Of a DNA stretch of 64,000 bases, positions 40,248 to 49,300 are shown in pieces; the first letter of the stretch is position 1, and the number at the start of each line of letters is the position of its first letter. The position numbers and the translations under genes are program-made. Location of the stretch: contig NZ_FQVQ01000008.1 in the NCBI RefSeq assembly GCF_900129405.1, forward strand, positions 58,039-122,038, read 5' to 3'. The notes beneath the pieces are model-generated. The model was not told the origin of the DNA, did not search any database, and saw only the letters and a list, made by a program, of their open reading frames with translations. The DNA is from Flavobacterium fontis. GTDB lineage: Bacteria; Bacteroidota; Bacteroidia; Flavobacteriales; Flavobacteriaceae.

Positions 40248-41291
40248 GTGAAGATACATGAAAAATACATGCAACGGTGCTTGCAATTGGCAGAAAATGG
40301 CTTCGGGACAACCTATCCTAATCCGATGGTGGGCAGCGTGATTGTGCACAACTACAGGATTATTGGCGAAGGTTGGCATCGCAAAGCGGGGGAACCCCAT
40401 GCCGAAGTTAGGGCTGTGCGGTCGGTTACGAATCCTGAACTCCTGAAAGAGGCTACCCTGTATGTGAGTTTGGAACCGTGCAGTCACTTTGGAAAAACGC
40501 CTCCTTGTAGTGATTTAATTTTGGAAAAAGGGATTCCGAATATCGTGGTAGGAACCGTTGATCCTTTTGCGGCGGTGGCGGGAAAGGGCATTCAAAAACT
40601 CCGTGAAGCAGGACGAACTGTGGTGGTGGGGGTGCTGGAACGCGAGTGCCAAGAACTGAATCGACGTTTTTTTACGTTTCACAACAAGCAGCGTCCTTAT
40701 ATTATACTTAAGTGGGCTCAAACGGCCGATGGGTTTATCGCCCCTTTGAAAAAAGAGACCCAAAAACCCGTTTGGATTTCCAATACTTATGCCCGTCAAA
40801 AAGTGCATCAATGGCGTAGTGAAGAGCAGGCAATTTTGGTAGGAACCAAAACGGTATTGGACGATAATCCGCAGTTGAACACCCGTGATTGGTATGGAAA
40901 TGCTCCCGTTCGCATCGTTTTGGATCGCGAGGGAAAAATCGACCACACTTATCGCGTTTTGGATGGCACACAACCTACCCTGGTGATTACGGAGGCTAAA
41001 AAAAAGGGATCTGACGAACGAGTTGTGTATCAAAATTGTATATTTGATAGTTCACTCCCGCAACAAATTGCGCGAATTTTACACCAAAAAGGACTACAAT
41101 CGGTGATTATCGAAGGTGGGGCAAAAACCTTGCAACTGTTTATTGATGCGGGGTTATGGGATGAAGCTCGGGTTTTTGAAAGTGCGGAACAATGGGGACA
41201 AGGAATTCATGCCCCACGGCTTGAAGCCCTTTGTGTTCGGAGTGAAAAAATTGAAAACAACAACCTAACTTGGTATTACCACTATGATTAA
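40248..41291 (+). CDS. ribD: Bifunctional riboflavin deaminase/reductase RibD
   Basis: This 347-residue enzyme does two early steps of riboflavin synthesis. The deaminase domain (1-145) has the zinc motif PHAEVRAV and SLEPCSHFGKTPPCSD; the reductase domain follows with ILKWAQTADGFIAP and IIEGGAKTLQLFIDAGLWDEARVF. The start is GTG at 40248, which restores the family N-terminus MKIHEKYMQRCL; the next ATG is at 40269. It overlaps the HAD gene by 8 bp. Confidence 0.92.
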   Translation: MKIHEKYMQRCLQLAENGFGTTYPNPMVGSVIVHNYRIIGEGWHRKAGEPHAEVRAVRSVTNPELLKEATLYVSLEPCSHFGKTPPCSDLILEKGIPNIVVGTVDPFAAVAGKGIQKLREAGRTVVVGVLERECQELNRRFFTFHNKQRPYIILKWAQTADGFIAPLKKETQKPVWISNTYARQKVHQWRSEEQAILVGTKTVLDDNPQLNTRDWYGNAPVRIVLDREGKIDHTYRVLDGTQPTLVITEAKKKGSDERVVYQNCIFDSSLPQQIARILHQKGLQSVIIEGGAKTLQLFIDAGLWDEARVFESAEQWGQGIHAPRLEALCVRSEKIENNNLTWYYHYD

Positions 41292-41892
41292 CGCAATCAT
41301 TTTTGACTTTGGCGATATCTTCATCAATTTGGAGAAAGAAGCACAGATTGAAGCTTTTAAAAAATTGGGATTAGACGGTCCTAACGACGACTTAATAGCA
41401 CAAAATGATTTGTTTGAAAAAGGGAAAATTACCGAACAGCAGTTTTTGGAATCCTTTCAGCGCTATATCCCTAAAGCCACTTTGTTGGAAATTCGAGAGG
41501 CTTGGAATACCATTATTGGGGAGTTTCCTCTGGAGCGTTTGGAATTTTTACAGATGATTTCAAAAAAGTACCGTCTGTTTTTGTTGACCAATACCGATGA
41601 AATTCACATCAGTCGGTTTGAGCATAAAGTGGGCATGTCGTTTTACACCGATTTTTATAATTGTTTTGAAAAGGTGTTCTACTCCTACGAAATGCGAATG
41701 CGCAAACCCGAACCCGAAATATTTACGCATATCCTAAACAAATACGACCTGTCGCCCAAACGCACCTTATTTATTGACGACAAAAAAGTCAACACCGACG
41801 CCGCTGAAGCCTTGGGATTGTATGTCTGGAACTTACAAGTAGGCCAAGAAGACGTAACTGAGTTGTTTCAGCATAAGGAGTTTCCGTTGTAG
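41284..41892 (+). CDS. HAD-superfamily hydrolase
   Basis: This 202-residue HAD-IA protein has motif I IIFDFGDIFINLEKE, where the usual second acidic residue (DxD) is replaced by Gly in FDFGD. Motif II is LLTNTDEIH, and motif III/IV is KPEPEIFTHIL with LFIDDKKVNTDAA. The Gly change is common in HAD-IA relatives of the YihX type. Overlap with ribD suggests the missing riboflavin-pathway phosphatase, as HAD enzymes often do this step; that is inference. Confidence 0.85.
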   Translation: MINAIIFDFGDIFINLEKEAQIEAFKKLGLDGPNDDLIAQNDLFEKGKITEQQFLESFQRYIPKATLLEIREAWNTIIGEFPLERLEFLQMISKKYRLFLLTNTDEIHISRFEHKVGMSFYTDFYNCFEKVFYSYEMRMRKPEPEIFTHILNKYDLSPKRTLFIDDKKVNTDAAEALGLYVWNLQVGQEDVTELFQHKEFPL

Positions 41893-41894
41893 AA

Positions 41895-41944
41895 GTTGGT
41901 TGTTGGTTGTTGGTTGCTGGATTTTGGGATTTTGGGATTTGAAA
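41895..41944. repeat. Short tandem repeats after the HAD gene
   Basis: Three GTTGGTT units (41895-41915) are followed by two ATTTTGGG units (41921-41936). They start a 300-bp gap of low complexity that also holds the 8-bp array and repeat copy 3. Confidence 0.7.
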
Positions 41945-41988
41945 TCCTGCTTCTTCTGAACTATTTACACGCATTCCGCTATCTCTAT

Positions 41989-42068
41989 TTTTACACTTTT
42001 ACACTTTTACACTTCGACACATCGACACATCGCCACATTGACTCATTGCCTCATTGTCTCATTGCCGC
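41989..42068 (+). repeat. Ten-unit graded 8-bp tandem array
   Basis: Units are TTTTACAC x3, TTCGACAC, ATCGACAC, ATCGCCAC, ATTGACTC, ATTGCCTC, ATTGTCTC and ATTGCCGC. Each differs from its neighbour by only one to three bases, so the sequence drifts stepwise along the array and runs into repeat copy 3. Confidence 0.85.
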
Positions 42069-42150
42069 GTTAGGGATTGAGGGATTGTTGGAGCTCGCCC
42101 GAGGCACGAGGGCAGCGACTCCCGAAAGCCCGGGCCGAAGGTAACGCCCG
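42067..42150. repeat. Dispersed GC-rich intergenic repeat, copy 3
   Basis: It begins gcgttaggga and ends gtaacgcccg, so the ends are inverted relative to each other. The centre matches copies 1 and 2. Confidence 0.8.
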
Positions 42151-42168
42151 AATTCGAAATAAACTTTT

Positions 42169-42176
42169 TATTTTTG
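42169..42176 (+). promoter_or_regulatory. TATTTTTG -7 box that decides the IMPACT gene start
   Basis: It fits TAnnTTTG and lies 20 nt before the TTG codon at 42197. An ATG at 42077 lies inside the dispersed repeat, upstream of this promoter. Confidence 0.55.
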
Positions 42177-42196
42177 TGGTCTTAACTTATTGTGCC

Positions 42197-42802
42197 TTGA
42201 AGGATACGTATCGTACAATTGCTGCACCGACGGCACCGGTTCTTTTTAAAGAAAAACAAAGTAAGTTTTTAGGCTATGCCTTTCCTGTAGCTTTGGAGGC
42301 GGATGTTAAAACACATTTGGAACAGCTGCGAAAGGAGCATGTGGGTGCGGTTCATTTTTGTTATGCCTATCAATTGGGCGCCGAGAAAAAGCAGTATCGG
42401 GCCAACGACGATGGAGAACCTTCAAACTCCGCTGGTATGCCTATTTATGGACAATTGTTGTCGTTTGATCTCACCAATGTAGTCGTGGTGGTGGTGCGGT
42501 ACTACGGCGGGATTAAATTGGGCGTTGGGGGACTCATAGCAGCGTATCGAACCACTGCGCAACTCACCTTAGAATCGGCACACATTGAAGAACGAACGAT
42601 TGACGTTGCGTTTAAAATAGGCTTCGACTACCCTATGCTCAATAAAGTAATGCGTTTGGTAAAAGAACACCAACTCACCATTATGCATCAATCGCATGCT
42701 TTGCGCTGTGAGATGCTGGTAGCTACTCGCAAAAAAAATGCTGAAAAGCTACAAGGAGTACTTGCGACTTGGCACGAAATTACATGGGAATTGATGGATT
42801 AA
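42197..42802 (+). CDS. IMPACT/YigZ family protein, TTG start
   Basis: This 201-residue protein starts (TTG)KDTYRTIAAPTAP and has the UPF0029 block FCYAYQLG, then DDGEPSNSAGMPI and VRYYGGIKLGVGGLIAAY. A C-terminal ferredoxin-like domain follows. Family members bind RNA or ribosomes and are linked to translation control in eukaryotes; the bacterial role is not settled. It overlaps the convergent thioesterase gene by 4 bp. Confidence 0.88.
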   Translation: MKDTYRTIAAPTAPVLFKEKQSKFLGYAFPVALEADVKTHLEQLRKEHVGAVHFCYAYQLGAEKKQYRANDDGEPSNSAGMPIYGQLLSFDLTNVVVVVVRYYGGIKLGVGGLIAAYRTTAQLTLESAHIEERTIDVAFKIGFDYPMLNKVMRLVKEHQLTIMHQSHALRCEMLVATRKKNAEKLQGVLATWHEITWELMD

Positions 42803-43203
42803 GAAACGGAGTCAATAATGGCTAAAACTTCGGCAGGTGGAACGATGGGTCGCCCTGTTTTTACATCGACAAAAACAAGGATAAAATGCGCAGTTGTTAA
42901 TAACTCATCGGATTCACTGCGGATTTCGCAATCAAATTCAATCTTAACGCCTTTATATTGTTGTAATCGCGTTGTGACCGTGAGAAGATCGTCGTAGCGG
43001 GCGGGTTTTTTGTAATTGATATGCATGGAAACAATGGGCAACGCCACACCGCTCTCTTCCAGCGCCTTATAAGAAATCCCTTGATTTCTAAGCCATTCCA
43101 CGCGTCCGATTTCAAAATAAGGGACATAACTCCCGTGATATACGACTCCCATTTGATCGGTTTCGCTGTAGCGAACGCGAATTTGTACTTCGTTTAATTT
43201 CAT
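42799..43203 (-). CDS. Hotdog-fold acyl-CoA thioesterase (YbgC-like)
   Basis: This 134-residue 4HBT thioesterase has YSETDQMGVVYHGSYVPYFEIGR, with the catalytic Asp and the Tyr-His pair of the family. The size and single domain match YbgC. In proteobacteria YbgC belongs to the Tol-Pal operon; here it stands alone beside dnaA, so the substrate is open. The gap to dnaA is AT-rich and has no other gene. Confidence 0.88.
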   Translation of the reverse strand: MKLNEVQIRVRYSETDQMGVVYHGSYVPYFEIGRVEWLRNQGISYKALEESGVALPIVSMHINYKKPARYDDLLTVTTRLQQYKGVKIEFDCEIRSESDELLTTAHFILVFVDVKTGRPIVPPAEVLAIIDSVS

Positions 43204-43390
43204 CTATATTTTTATGCTGTTAATCTATGATTTCAATTTTCTTTACAACAATATTTTCAAAAAATCAATAGGGTTTAATTTTTTTTTAACCAAAATTGTT
43301 CACATATTTGTTAACCCAAAATCAGGGATTTTTTTCCCACTTTTCCTCAGCAACAGAACCTTTAACTAAAGTATTAATTTTAACAGATTT

Positions 43391-44818
43391 ATGAGTAAAA
43401 CTGCGCAATCAGTATGGGAAAATTGTCTGTCTTTTATCAAGGACAATATTCAAGAGCAAGCTTACAAAACTTGGTTTGAACCAATCAAATCCGTTGAACT
43501 TACTGATAATGCGTTGTACATTCAAGTGCCTAGTAAATTCTTTTACGAATGGCTTGAAGAACACTATGTAAAACTGTTAAAAGTTGCCCTTACCCGCGAG
43601 CTTGGGAAAAATGCAAAGTTACTGTATAAAATTAAGATGGAAAACACGTACGGCAACAAACAGCCGTTTACGGAACAGTTGCCAAGCGCTCACCGCAGTC
43701 CGATCAAATCACAGAATGTGGATGCTCCTTACAAGAACTTGAATCCTGAACTCAAAAATCCGTTTGTAATTCCTGGCATTCGCAACGTTAAAATCGAGTC
43801 GCAGTTAAATCCGAATTACAGTTTTGACAACTTTTTGGAGGGTGATTCCAATCGTTTGGCGCGCTCGGCAGGTTTGGCAGTAGCCAACAAACCGGGGGGA
43901 ACCTCATTTAATCCCTTATTAATTTTTGGGGGTGTTGGATTGGGAAAAACGCACTTAGCGCATGCGATTGGGGTAGAAATTAAAGATAAATATCCTGAAA
44001 AAACGGTGTTGTACATTTCAGCTGAAGTGTTCACCCAACAATATATTGATTCGGTAAAAAAGAACAACCGCAATGATTTTATTCATTTTTATCAATTGAT
44101 TGATGTTTTGATCATTGATGATGTTCAATTTTTATCGGGGAAATCTGGAACGCAAGATGTGTTCTTCCATATTTTCAACTACTTGCACCAAAATGGCAAG
44201 CAAGTGATTTTAACCTCCGACAAAGCGCCTGTAGACATGCAGGACATTGAACAACGTTTGTTGTCGCGCTTTAAATGGGGACTCTCAGCAGAGCTTCACC
44301 AACCCGATTATGAAACACGCGTTTCGATTTTACGCAACATTTTGTACCGTGACGGCGTAGAAATGCCCAATGAGATCGTGGAATATGTTGCTCAAAACAT
44401 TAAATCCAACGTACGTGAATTGGAAGGTGCCATCATTTCACTAATTGCACAATCGTCTTTCAACAAAAAAGAGGTTACCCTCGATTTGGCAAAGAGCATT
44501 GTAGAAAAGTTTGTGAAAAATGTAAAACGCGAGATTTCTATCGACTACATCCAAAAAGTGGTTTCCGATTATTTCCAACTAGACATAGACACTTTACAAT
44601 CTAAAACGCGTAAACGTCATGTGGTACAAGCGCGTCAATTGGCCATGTTTTTTGCCAAAAAATTCACCAAGGCTTCTTTGGCTAATATTGGAGCTCAAAT
44701 TGGAGATCGCGATCACGCTACGGTTTTACATGCGTGTAAAACAGTCGACAACCTTGTAGCTACCGACAAACAGTTTAAAAAGTTTGTGGAAGATATCAAC
44801 AAAAAGTTGTCGTTGTAG
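43391..44818 (+). CDS. dnaA: Chromosomal replication initiator DnaA
   Basis: This 475-residue AAA+ initiator has the N-terminal domain I (SVWENCLSFIKDNIQEQAYKTWF), Walker A GGVGLGKTHLAHAIG, Walker B LIIDDVQFLSG and the C-terminal DNA-binding signature GDRDHATVLHACKTV. It binds DnaA boxes and opens the origin. The 187-bp leader (43204-43390) is AT-rich and I see no clear canonical TTATCCACA box in it. Confidence 0.95.
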   Translation: MSKTAQSVWENCLSFIKDNIQEQAYKTWFEPIKSVELTDNALYIQVPSKFFYEWLEEHYVKLLKVALTRELGKNAKLLYKIKMENTYGNKQPFTEQLPSAHRSPIKSQNVDAPYKNLNPELKNPFVIPGIRNVKIESQLNPNYSFDNFLEGDSNRLARSAGLAVANKPGGTSFNPLLIFGGVGLGKTHLAHAIGVEIKDKYPEKTVLYISAEVFTQQYIDSVKKNNRNDFIHFYQLIDVLIIDDVQFLSGKSGTQDVFFHIFNYLHQNGKQVILTSDKAPVDMQDIEQRLLSRFKWGLSAELHQPDYETRVSILRNILYRDGVEMPNEIVEYVAQNIKSNVRELEGAIISLIAQSSFNKKEVTLDLAKSIVEKFVKNVKREISIDYIQKVVSDYFQLDIDTLQSKTRKRHVVQARQLAMFFAKKFTKASLANIGAQIGDRDHATVLHACKTVDNLVATDKQFKKFVEDINKKLSL

Positions 44819-44828
44819 TTGGGTTTCG

Positions 44829-44836
44829 TACTTTTG
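44829..44836 (+). promoter_or_regulatory. TACTTTTG -7 box of the phosphatase gene
   Basis: Fits TAnnTTTG, 23 nt before the ATG at 44860. Confidence 0.5.
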
Positions 44837-44859
44837 TGCGAATTTTTTAGCCTAGTATC

Positions 44860-45327
44860 ATGCCCGTAAAAATTTTGATGGTTTGCTTAGGAAACATCTG
44901 TCGTTCTCCATTGGCAGAGGGTCTTTTAGCATCTAAATTACCGCAAGACAAATTTCTCGTAGACTCGGCCGGTACTGGAAATTACCATGTGGGCCGTCAA
45001 CCGGATGCGCGTTCTATTGCAACAGCAGAGAAAAACGGCCTTTCCATTGCGCAACAACGCGCCCGACAATTTACCCCTCGTGATTTCGACGCCTTTGATT
45101 ATATCTACGTCATGGACAATTCCAATTATGACGATGTAATTGCTTTGGCAAAAAACGAATCCCACAAACAAAAAGTCGATTTAATTCTTAACGCCTTATT
45201 CCCCGGCGACAATGTTGATGTTCCCGACCCCTACTACGGTTTGCAAAATGGATTCGATATGGTGTATGAAATGCTCGACGAAGCCACCGATATTATTGCA
45301 CAACGTTTACTGGAAAAATCGAGTTGA
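44860..45327 (+). CDS. Low-molecular-weight protein-tyrosine phosphatase
   Basis: This 155-residue enzyme has the P-loop VCLGNICRSPLAEG (C-x5-R-S) near the N-terminus and the general-acid loop DPYYG. It dephosphorylates protein tyrosines, in bacteria often of BY-kinases for capsule control. Its stop overlaps the next start (TGATG). Confidence 0.92.
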   Translation: MPVKILMVCLGNICRSPLAEGLLASKLPQDKFLVDSAGTGNYHVGRQPDARSIATAEKNGLSIAQQRARQFTPRDFDAFDYIYVMDNSNYDDVIALAKNESHKQKVDLILNALFPGDNVDVPDPYYGLQNGFDMVYEMLDEATDIIAQRLLEKSS

Positions 45328-46049
45328 TGGCATCAAATCCCAAAGGCAAGCTTTACCTCATCCCTATTCCACTGGGTGATAACGACCCCATGGAAGTTTT
45401 ACCCTTCACGGTGCAACGGGCTATTGAATCCTTGGATCATTATGTGGTTGAAAATGAGAAAACTGCCCGTCGATTTATCAAAAAAATTGCTCCCGAAAAA
45501 CCGCAACCCTCTTTACACCTTCGCACGTTAAACAAACATACCGAATTGCAGGAACACCGCAGTATGATTCAACCTTGCTTGGAAGGAATATCAGTAGGCT
45601 TGATGAGTGAAGCCGGCTGTCCTGGCGTTGCCGATCCGGGAGCAGTTATTGTGAAATTAGCCCACGAACTGGGCATTCAAGTGATTCCTTTGGTAGGACC
45701 CTCTTCAATTTTATTGGCGTTAATGGCTAGCGGGATGAATGGCCAAAGTTTTGCCTTCAACGGATATTTACCGATTGATAAAAGTGAAAAAAAAGCTACC
45801 CTAAAATATTGGGAACGTCTTTCGCTTGAACGCAATCAGTCGCAGTTATTTATCGAAACGCCGTATCGAAACAACAAACTCATGGACGATTTGATGCAAA
45901 CCTTGCATCCCAACACCTTACTCTGTGTGGCGGCCGATATTACGCTTCCCACCGAATACATCAAAACCTTACGCATTGCCGACTGGAAACGAAATAAAGT
46001 AGATTTAGACAAGCGCCCTACCTTGTTTATCCTTCATAAAAACGCATAA
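45327..46049 (+). CDS. SAM-dependent methyltransferase, RsmI/tetrapyrrole methylase family
   Basis: This 240-residue protein starts MASNPKGKLYLIPIPLGD. It carries SEAGCPGVADPGAVIV and the GPSSILLALMASGMNGQSFAFNGYLP block of PF00590. RsmI methylates 16S rRNA C1402 at the 2'-O. Flavobacteria usually carry this shorter paralogue besides true RsmI, so the target is uncertain. It is coupled to the phosphatase gene and followed by a terminator. Confidence 0.85.
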   Translation: MASNPKGKLYLIPIPLGDNDPMEVLPFTVQRAIESLDHYVVENEKTARRFIKKIAPEKPQPSLHLRTLNKHTELQEHRSMIQPCLEGISVGLMSEAGCPGVADPGAVIVKLAHELGIQVIPLVGPSSILLALMASGMNGQSFAFNGYLPIDKSEKKATLKYWERLSLERNQSQLFIETPYRNNKLMDDLMQTLHPNTLLCVAADITLPTEYIKTLRIADWKRNKVDLDKRPTLFILHKNA

Positions 46050-46080
46050 AAAAACCTCCCATTTAGGAGGTTAATTTTTT
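46050..46080. terminator. Bidirectional terminator
   Basis: Stem aacctcc/ggaggtt with A- and T-runs on both sides, between convergent genes. Confidence 0.85.
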
Positions 46081-46715
46081 TAGTTTACTTTCGGATTTTT
46101 CTCGGCTTTAATCTGGTGGGTTTCGTAGCCCCCAAACCTTTTCATGTAGGTCTTCACCGAAGTACCATAGCCATCATGGCATTTGCGTTTTCCTTGCGAC
46201 TCTAAGAAACGGCGCACCGATCCTGGTCCACCCAAATGAGCTGCTGCTAAAATACCCGACTCGGTAACATACACGCCATCAATGGTTTTCCCACGGTAAC
46301 GCTTAATTTCGTCCTGTAATATCCATTTGTGTTTTTTCAACAAAGCCATAAAAGCTTTTTCCTGCATTTCAGGACTACGCATAAAAGCAGAAGGATTATG
46401 AACGCCTACAGAAGCTAAGGTTTGTGTGCCAAATTGGTACTTCCCCATAAATCCTTTGGTGTTCACTTTACGGTAATTGCCTTGCGATTCCTTAAAAGCA
46501 AGTGCTTCACGGAAACCGATAAAATATTTTCCGGTAAAAGGAATGGCATTGTGGGTGTAATCTGAGGGGTTTAAAGAAGGATATTGATACAACAACTCCT
46601 CATCTTCACTAATGTGAAACCAATCGTGTTCTTCGACATCGAGTGGTTTGAATGCGGAACTAATAAATCCGATAACAAGTAAAATGGTAAGGTAATACGT
46701 CCATTTTCTGATCAT
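46080..46715 (-). CDS. Lysozyme-like (lytic transglycosylase-type) secreted protein
   Basis: This 211-residue protein has an N-terminal membrane/signal segment (YYLTILLVIGFISSAF). The region ALAFKESQGNYRKVN, then GFMGKYQFGTQTL, resembles SLT/lysozyme folds with the catalytic Glu in KESQG. GILAAAHLGG follows, as in goose-type relatives. It probably cleaves peptidoglycan. It is not clearly cotranscribed with its neighbours. Confidence 0.72.
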   Translation of the reverse strand: MIRKWTYYLTILLVIGFISSAFKPLDVEEHDWFHISEDEELLYQYPSLNPSDYTHNAIPFTGKYFIGFREALAFKESQGNYRKVNTKGFMGKYQFGTQTLASVGVHNPSAFMRSPEMQEKAFMALLKKHKWILQDEIKRYRGKTIDGVYVTESGILAAAHLGGPGSVRRFLESQGKRKCHDGYGTSVKTYMKRFGGYETHQIKAEKNPKVN

Positions 46716-46813
46716 AAAGTGTGTTTTCCAAGTCCTGTCACTACTTGATTAGCGGGGGCAAATATACGACCTTTTTTGATATAAAACTTGAATATCAGGC
46801 AGTTAATTAATTC

Positions 46814-47722
46814 TTAAAAGTAAATCCAATGTCCAATCCACTTTCCGGAGGCTTGATATTCAAGGGTTGGCGCCGGAATTTTCACCACATTAAAAACAGA
46901 AAAAAGGGTTTTTAAAAGCCTATTATTTGTACGTATTTTCGTTAGATTTATATCCAAGCTAAGATAAAACTGTCGCTGGCGTGTGTACTTGTTCGCTTCT
47001 AAAAGTGCCGCTGACTCACTTCGTCCGGCGAGCATACCATCGGCACCATACCCAAAAGCAACACTTAACCAAGGTGGAATTTTGGAAGATTTAAAAAAAT
47101 CGGCCAAGGTAAACGACAACCAATACGTTTGTCCATTGTAATCTTTAAGCAGTTGTTCCTGAAAACTTGCGCCCAAAACATTGGGACGTTGCGGCGCAAA
47201 ACGGGTTTGTTGAAAAGAAAATTTGGGTACAATTCGTTGCTCCTTCCACAGCAATTCTTGTCCCACATACAAAGCTGTCCCGGAAGTATTGGCAATAATA
47301 TCACCCCAAGAGGCACCCCATTCGGCTGAAAATCCATCAAAAACTTCAACGGCAGTCATAAAAGCTAAAGCAGAGGCCGATCCATAGAGCAACTGACTTT
47401 TGGTCGACATCCCTGCCCAGCGAAACGATTCGGCTCCCAACCGGCTTAAATGGTAACAGGAAAATACATGTCCCGCTTTGTCCATTTGGAACCATTCGTT
47501 ATTGTCATTTATAAAATGAAATGACGATTGGGGATAGTCTTTATACCATAATTGATGAAGACCGACCAATGCCGACGATGCCAATCCAGCAGTGGAGTAT
47601 ACCACGGCATTTCTTCGGGGAAGATGTAAGGTATCGGATGGTTTTAAAAACGAATACGGTTCCTGTTGTGCCTGCAAACTCTCCGCAAAGAGTATGACAA
47701 ATAAAAGCAACCCCCGAAACAT
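46814..47722 (-). CDS. DUF2279 (YfiM-like) protein
   Basis: This 302-residue protein has a signal peptide (MFRGLLLFVILFAESLQA). The block FQMDKAGHVFSCYHLSR and then WGASWGDIIANTSGTALY is that of DUF2279 proteins, usually predicted outer-membrane lipoproteins in proteobacteria. The function is unknown. It is 2 nt from mltG and so belongs to the dapF-GNAT-mltG operon. Confidence 0.8.
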   Translation of the reverse strand: MFRGLLLFVILFAESLQAQQEPYSFLKPSDTLHLPRRNAVVYSTAGLASSALVGLHQLWYKDYPQSSFHFINDNNEWFQMDKAGHVFSCYHLSRLGAESFRWAGMSTKSQLLYGSASALAFMTAVEVFDGFSAEWGASWGDIIANTSGTALYVGQELLWKEQRIVPKFSFQQTRFAPQRPNVLGASFQEQLLKDYNGQTYWLSFTLADFFKSSKIPPWLSVAFGYGADGMLAGRSESAALLEANKYTRQRQFYLSLDINLTKIRTNNRLLKTLFSVFNVVKIPAPTLEYQASGKWIGHWIYF

Positions 47723-47724
47723 GG

Positions 47725-48759
47725 TTATCGCGTTGTACCCGTTGAATTAATCCAATCGGCGTAGCGTTTTGCATTGACTTGATGTTCGGCATAAGAGGAC
47801 GCAAACTCATGGTACCCAAACCGATCAACGCTTGCACAGAAAAAAATAAAATTGTGCTTTTCTGGATTTAAAACGGCATCTATGGCAGAAATATCGGGCA
47901 TGGCAATAGGGCCTGGAGGCAAGCCTGCATAGACATAAGTGTTGTAGGGAGAGTTTATGGATAAATCGGCATACAATACCCTTTTGATTACTTGTTTAAA
48001 ATCGTTCGATTGTAGCTTTAAGGCATAAATCACCGTGGGATCCGCCTGAAGAGAGATTCCTTGAGCTAAACGGTTTAAATAAGCGCCGGCCACCCGAGGG
48101 CGTTCGTCTTTCTTCACGGTTTCTTTATGCACAATGGAGGCTAATGTAATCACTTCAACAGGGGACATTCCTAATTTTTCAGCCTTAGCCAACCGATCAG
48201 CATTCCAAAAACGCTTGTATTCTTGGAGCATTTTATCGCGAAATTTCTCCGCTGAAACATTCCAATAAAATTCATACGAATTGGGAATAAACATCGCAAT
48301 CACATTTTCTTTGGAAAAACCATTTTCTTTTAAAAATACACTATCCCGAAACACGTTCATGAGTTGGGTCGTATCGGGTTCAATCTGTTGACTAAACCGC
48401 ACACACAAATCTTCTAAACGCTCTTGGTTGTTGAAGGTTAGCTTAACGGGACGGTTGTGACGTAAGGCGGCTACCAAACCAAAGTTCCCCATTCCTTTTT
48501 CCAATAAAAAACGACCGGGTTTCACATTTTTATCGTAACGACGTAGCGCCGCCATATTTTCAAAACCGCCCATACCGTTGATGTAGGGCGCCATTATTTT
48601 TTTAACGTCTTCAAAGGTTGACCCTGTGGGAATAGTAACCCATTTTTCATTTTCATTAAAGGTAGTGTTGGATGCAAAAAAACGCAGGTAACCCGCAATT
48701 CCGACAAGCAAAGCCAACCCCCCAAGGATATAAAGTAGTTTTTTCTTATTCGCGAACAT
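47725..48759 (-). CDS. mltG: Endolytic transglycosylase MltG
   Basis: This 344-residue protein has one N-terminal membrane helix, a LysM-like segment with WVTIPTGSTFEDVKKIM, and the YceG catalytic block SIVHKETVKKDERPRVAGAYLNRL with its Glu. PTVIYAL, YNTYVYAGLPPGPI and FFCASVDRFGYHEF complete the fold. It cuts nascent glycan strands and sets their length. It overlaps the GNAT gene by 14 bp. Confidence 0.92.
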   Translation of the reverse strand: MFANKKKLLYILGGLALLVGIAGYLRFFASNTTFNENEKWVTIPTGSTFEDVKKIMAPYINGMGGFENMAALRRYDKNVKPGRFLLEKGMGNFGLVAALRHNRPVKLTFNNQERLEDLCVRFSQQIEPDTTQLMNVFRDSVFLKENGFSKENVIAMFIPNSYEFYWNVSAEKFRDKMLQEYKRFWNADRLAKAEKLGMSPVEVITLASIVHKETVKKDERPRVAGAYLNRLAQGISLQADPTVIYALKLQSNDFKQVIKRVLYADLSINSPYNTYVYAGLPPGPIAMPDISAIDAVLNPEKHNFIFFCASVDRFGYHEFASSYAEHQVNAKRYADWINSTGTTR

Positions 48760-49300
48760 GTTCGTTGTTTTTGTTTTGAATCAATTGATAAAGTGCTTCG
48801 TCAAAATATTGCCCGTTTCGATAAATCCAATCTTTTTTTAGGCCAATTTTTTGAAAGCCAAATGTAGTAAAAAGAGCTATGCTCGCGGAATTTTCAGCAC
48901 CAATATTTGCATAGACTTGATGCAATTGTAAGTGATGAAAAGCATACTTAATCAGTAACTCCAAGGCTTCTTTCCCTAAGCCCTTTCCGCGATCATCTTC
49001 ATTTTGGATAAGGATGCCGACTCCTGCGCGTCGGTGAACTGGGTCAAAATCGAAAAGATCAATCAAACCAATCGCCGTGGTGGATTCTTGTAAACAAATG
49101 GCTAAGCGCAATTGCTTGGCTTCAAAAATATCTTGGTGCGCGTTTTCGAGGTATTGCCGTATCAAAAACCGACTGTAGGGCGTGAGGGTATGACTTACTT
49201 CCCAAATGGATTCGTCATTTTCTATAGCATATAAAAATTCCAAATCCTCAGGTTCTAAGGCACGAAGATAAACCGAATGACCGCGTAATGTTTGCCTCAT
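48746..49300 (-). CDS. RimJ/RimL-type GNAT acetyltransferase
   Basis: This 184-residue protein contains LRALEPEDLEFLYAIEN and the CoA loop NEDDRGKGLGKEALELL, then ANIGAENSASIALFTTFGF. It resembles RimJ/RimL-like acetyltransferases that act on amines or protein N-termini. The target is unknown. Overlaps on both sides (14 bp with mltG, 4 bp with dapF) show strict cotranscription. Confidence 0.88.
   Translation of the reverse strand: MRQTLRGHSVYLRALEPEDLEFLYAIENDESIWEVSHTLTPYSRFLIRQYLENAHQDIFEAKQLRLAICLQESTTAIGLIDLFDFDPVHRRAGVGILIQNEDDRGKGLGKEALELLIKYAFHHLQLHQVYANIGAENSASIALFTTFGFQKIGLKKDWIYRNGQYFDEALYQLIQNKNNEHVRE

Noticed and set aside
41989..42068. CRISPR or riboswitch in the octamer array
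   Set aside because: The units are contiguous and graded with no spacers, and no conserved structured core is visible.
42077..42196. Upstream extension of the IMPACT protein from an ATG at 42077
   Set aside because: The added residues are translated dispersed repeat, and the TATTTTTG box lies downstream of that ATG.
43204..43390. oriC next to dnaA
   Set aside because: The gap is AT-rich, but I found no cluster of TTATCCACA-like boxes there; the better cluster is at 4071-4142, and even that is weak.
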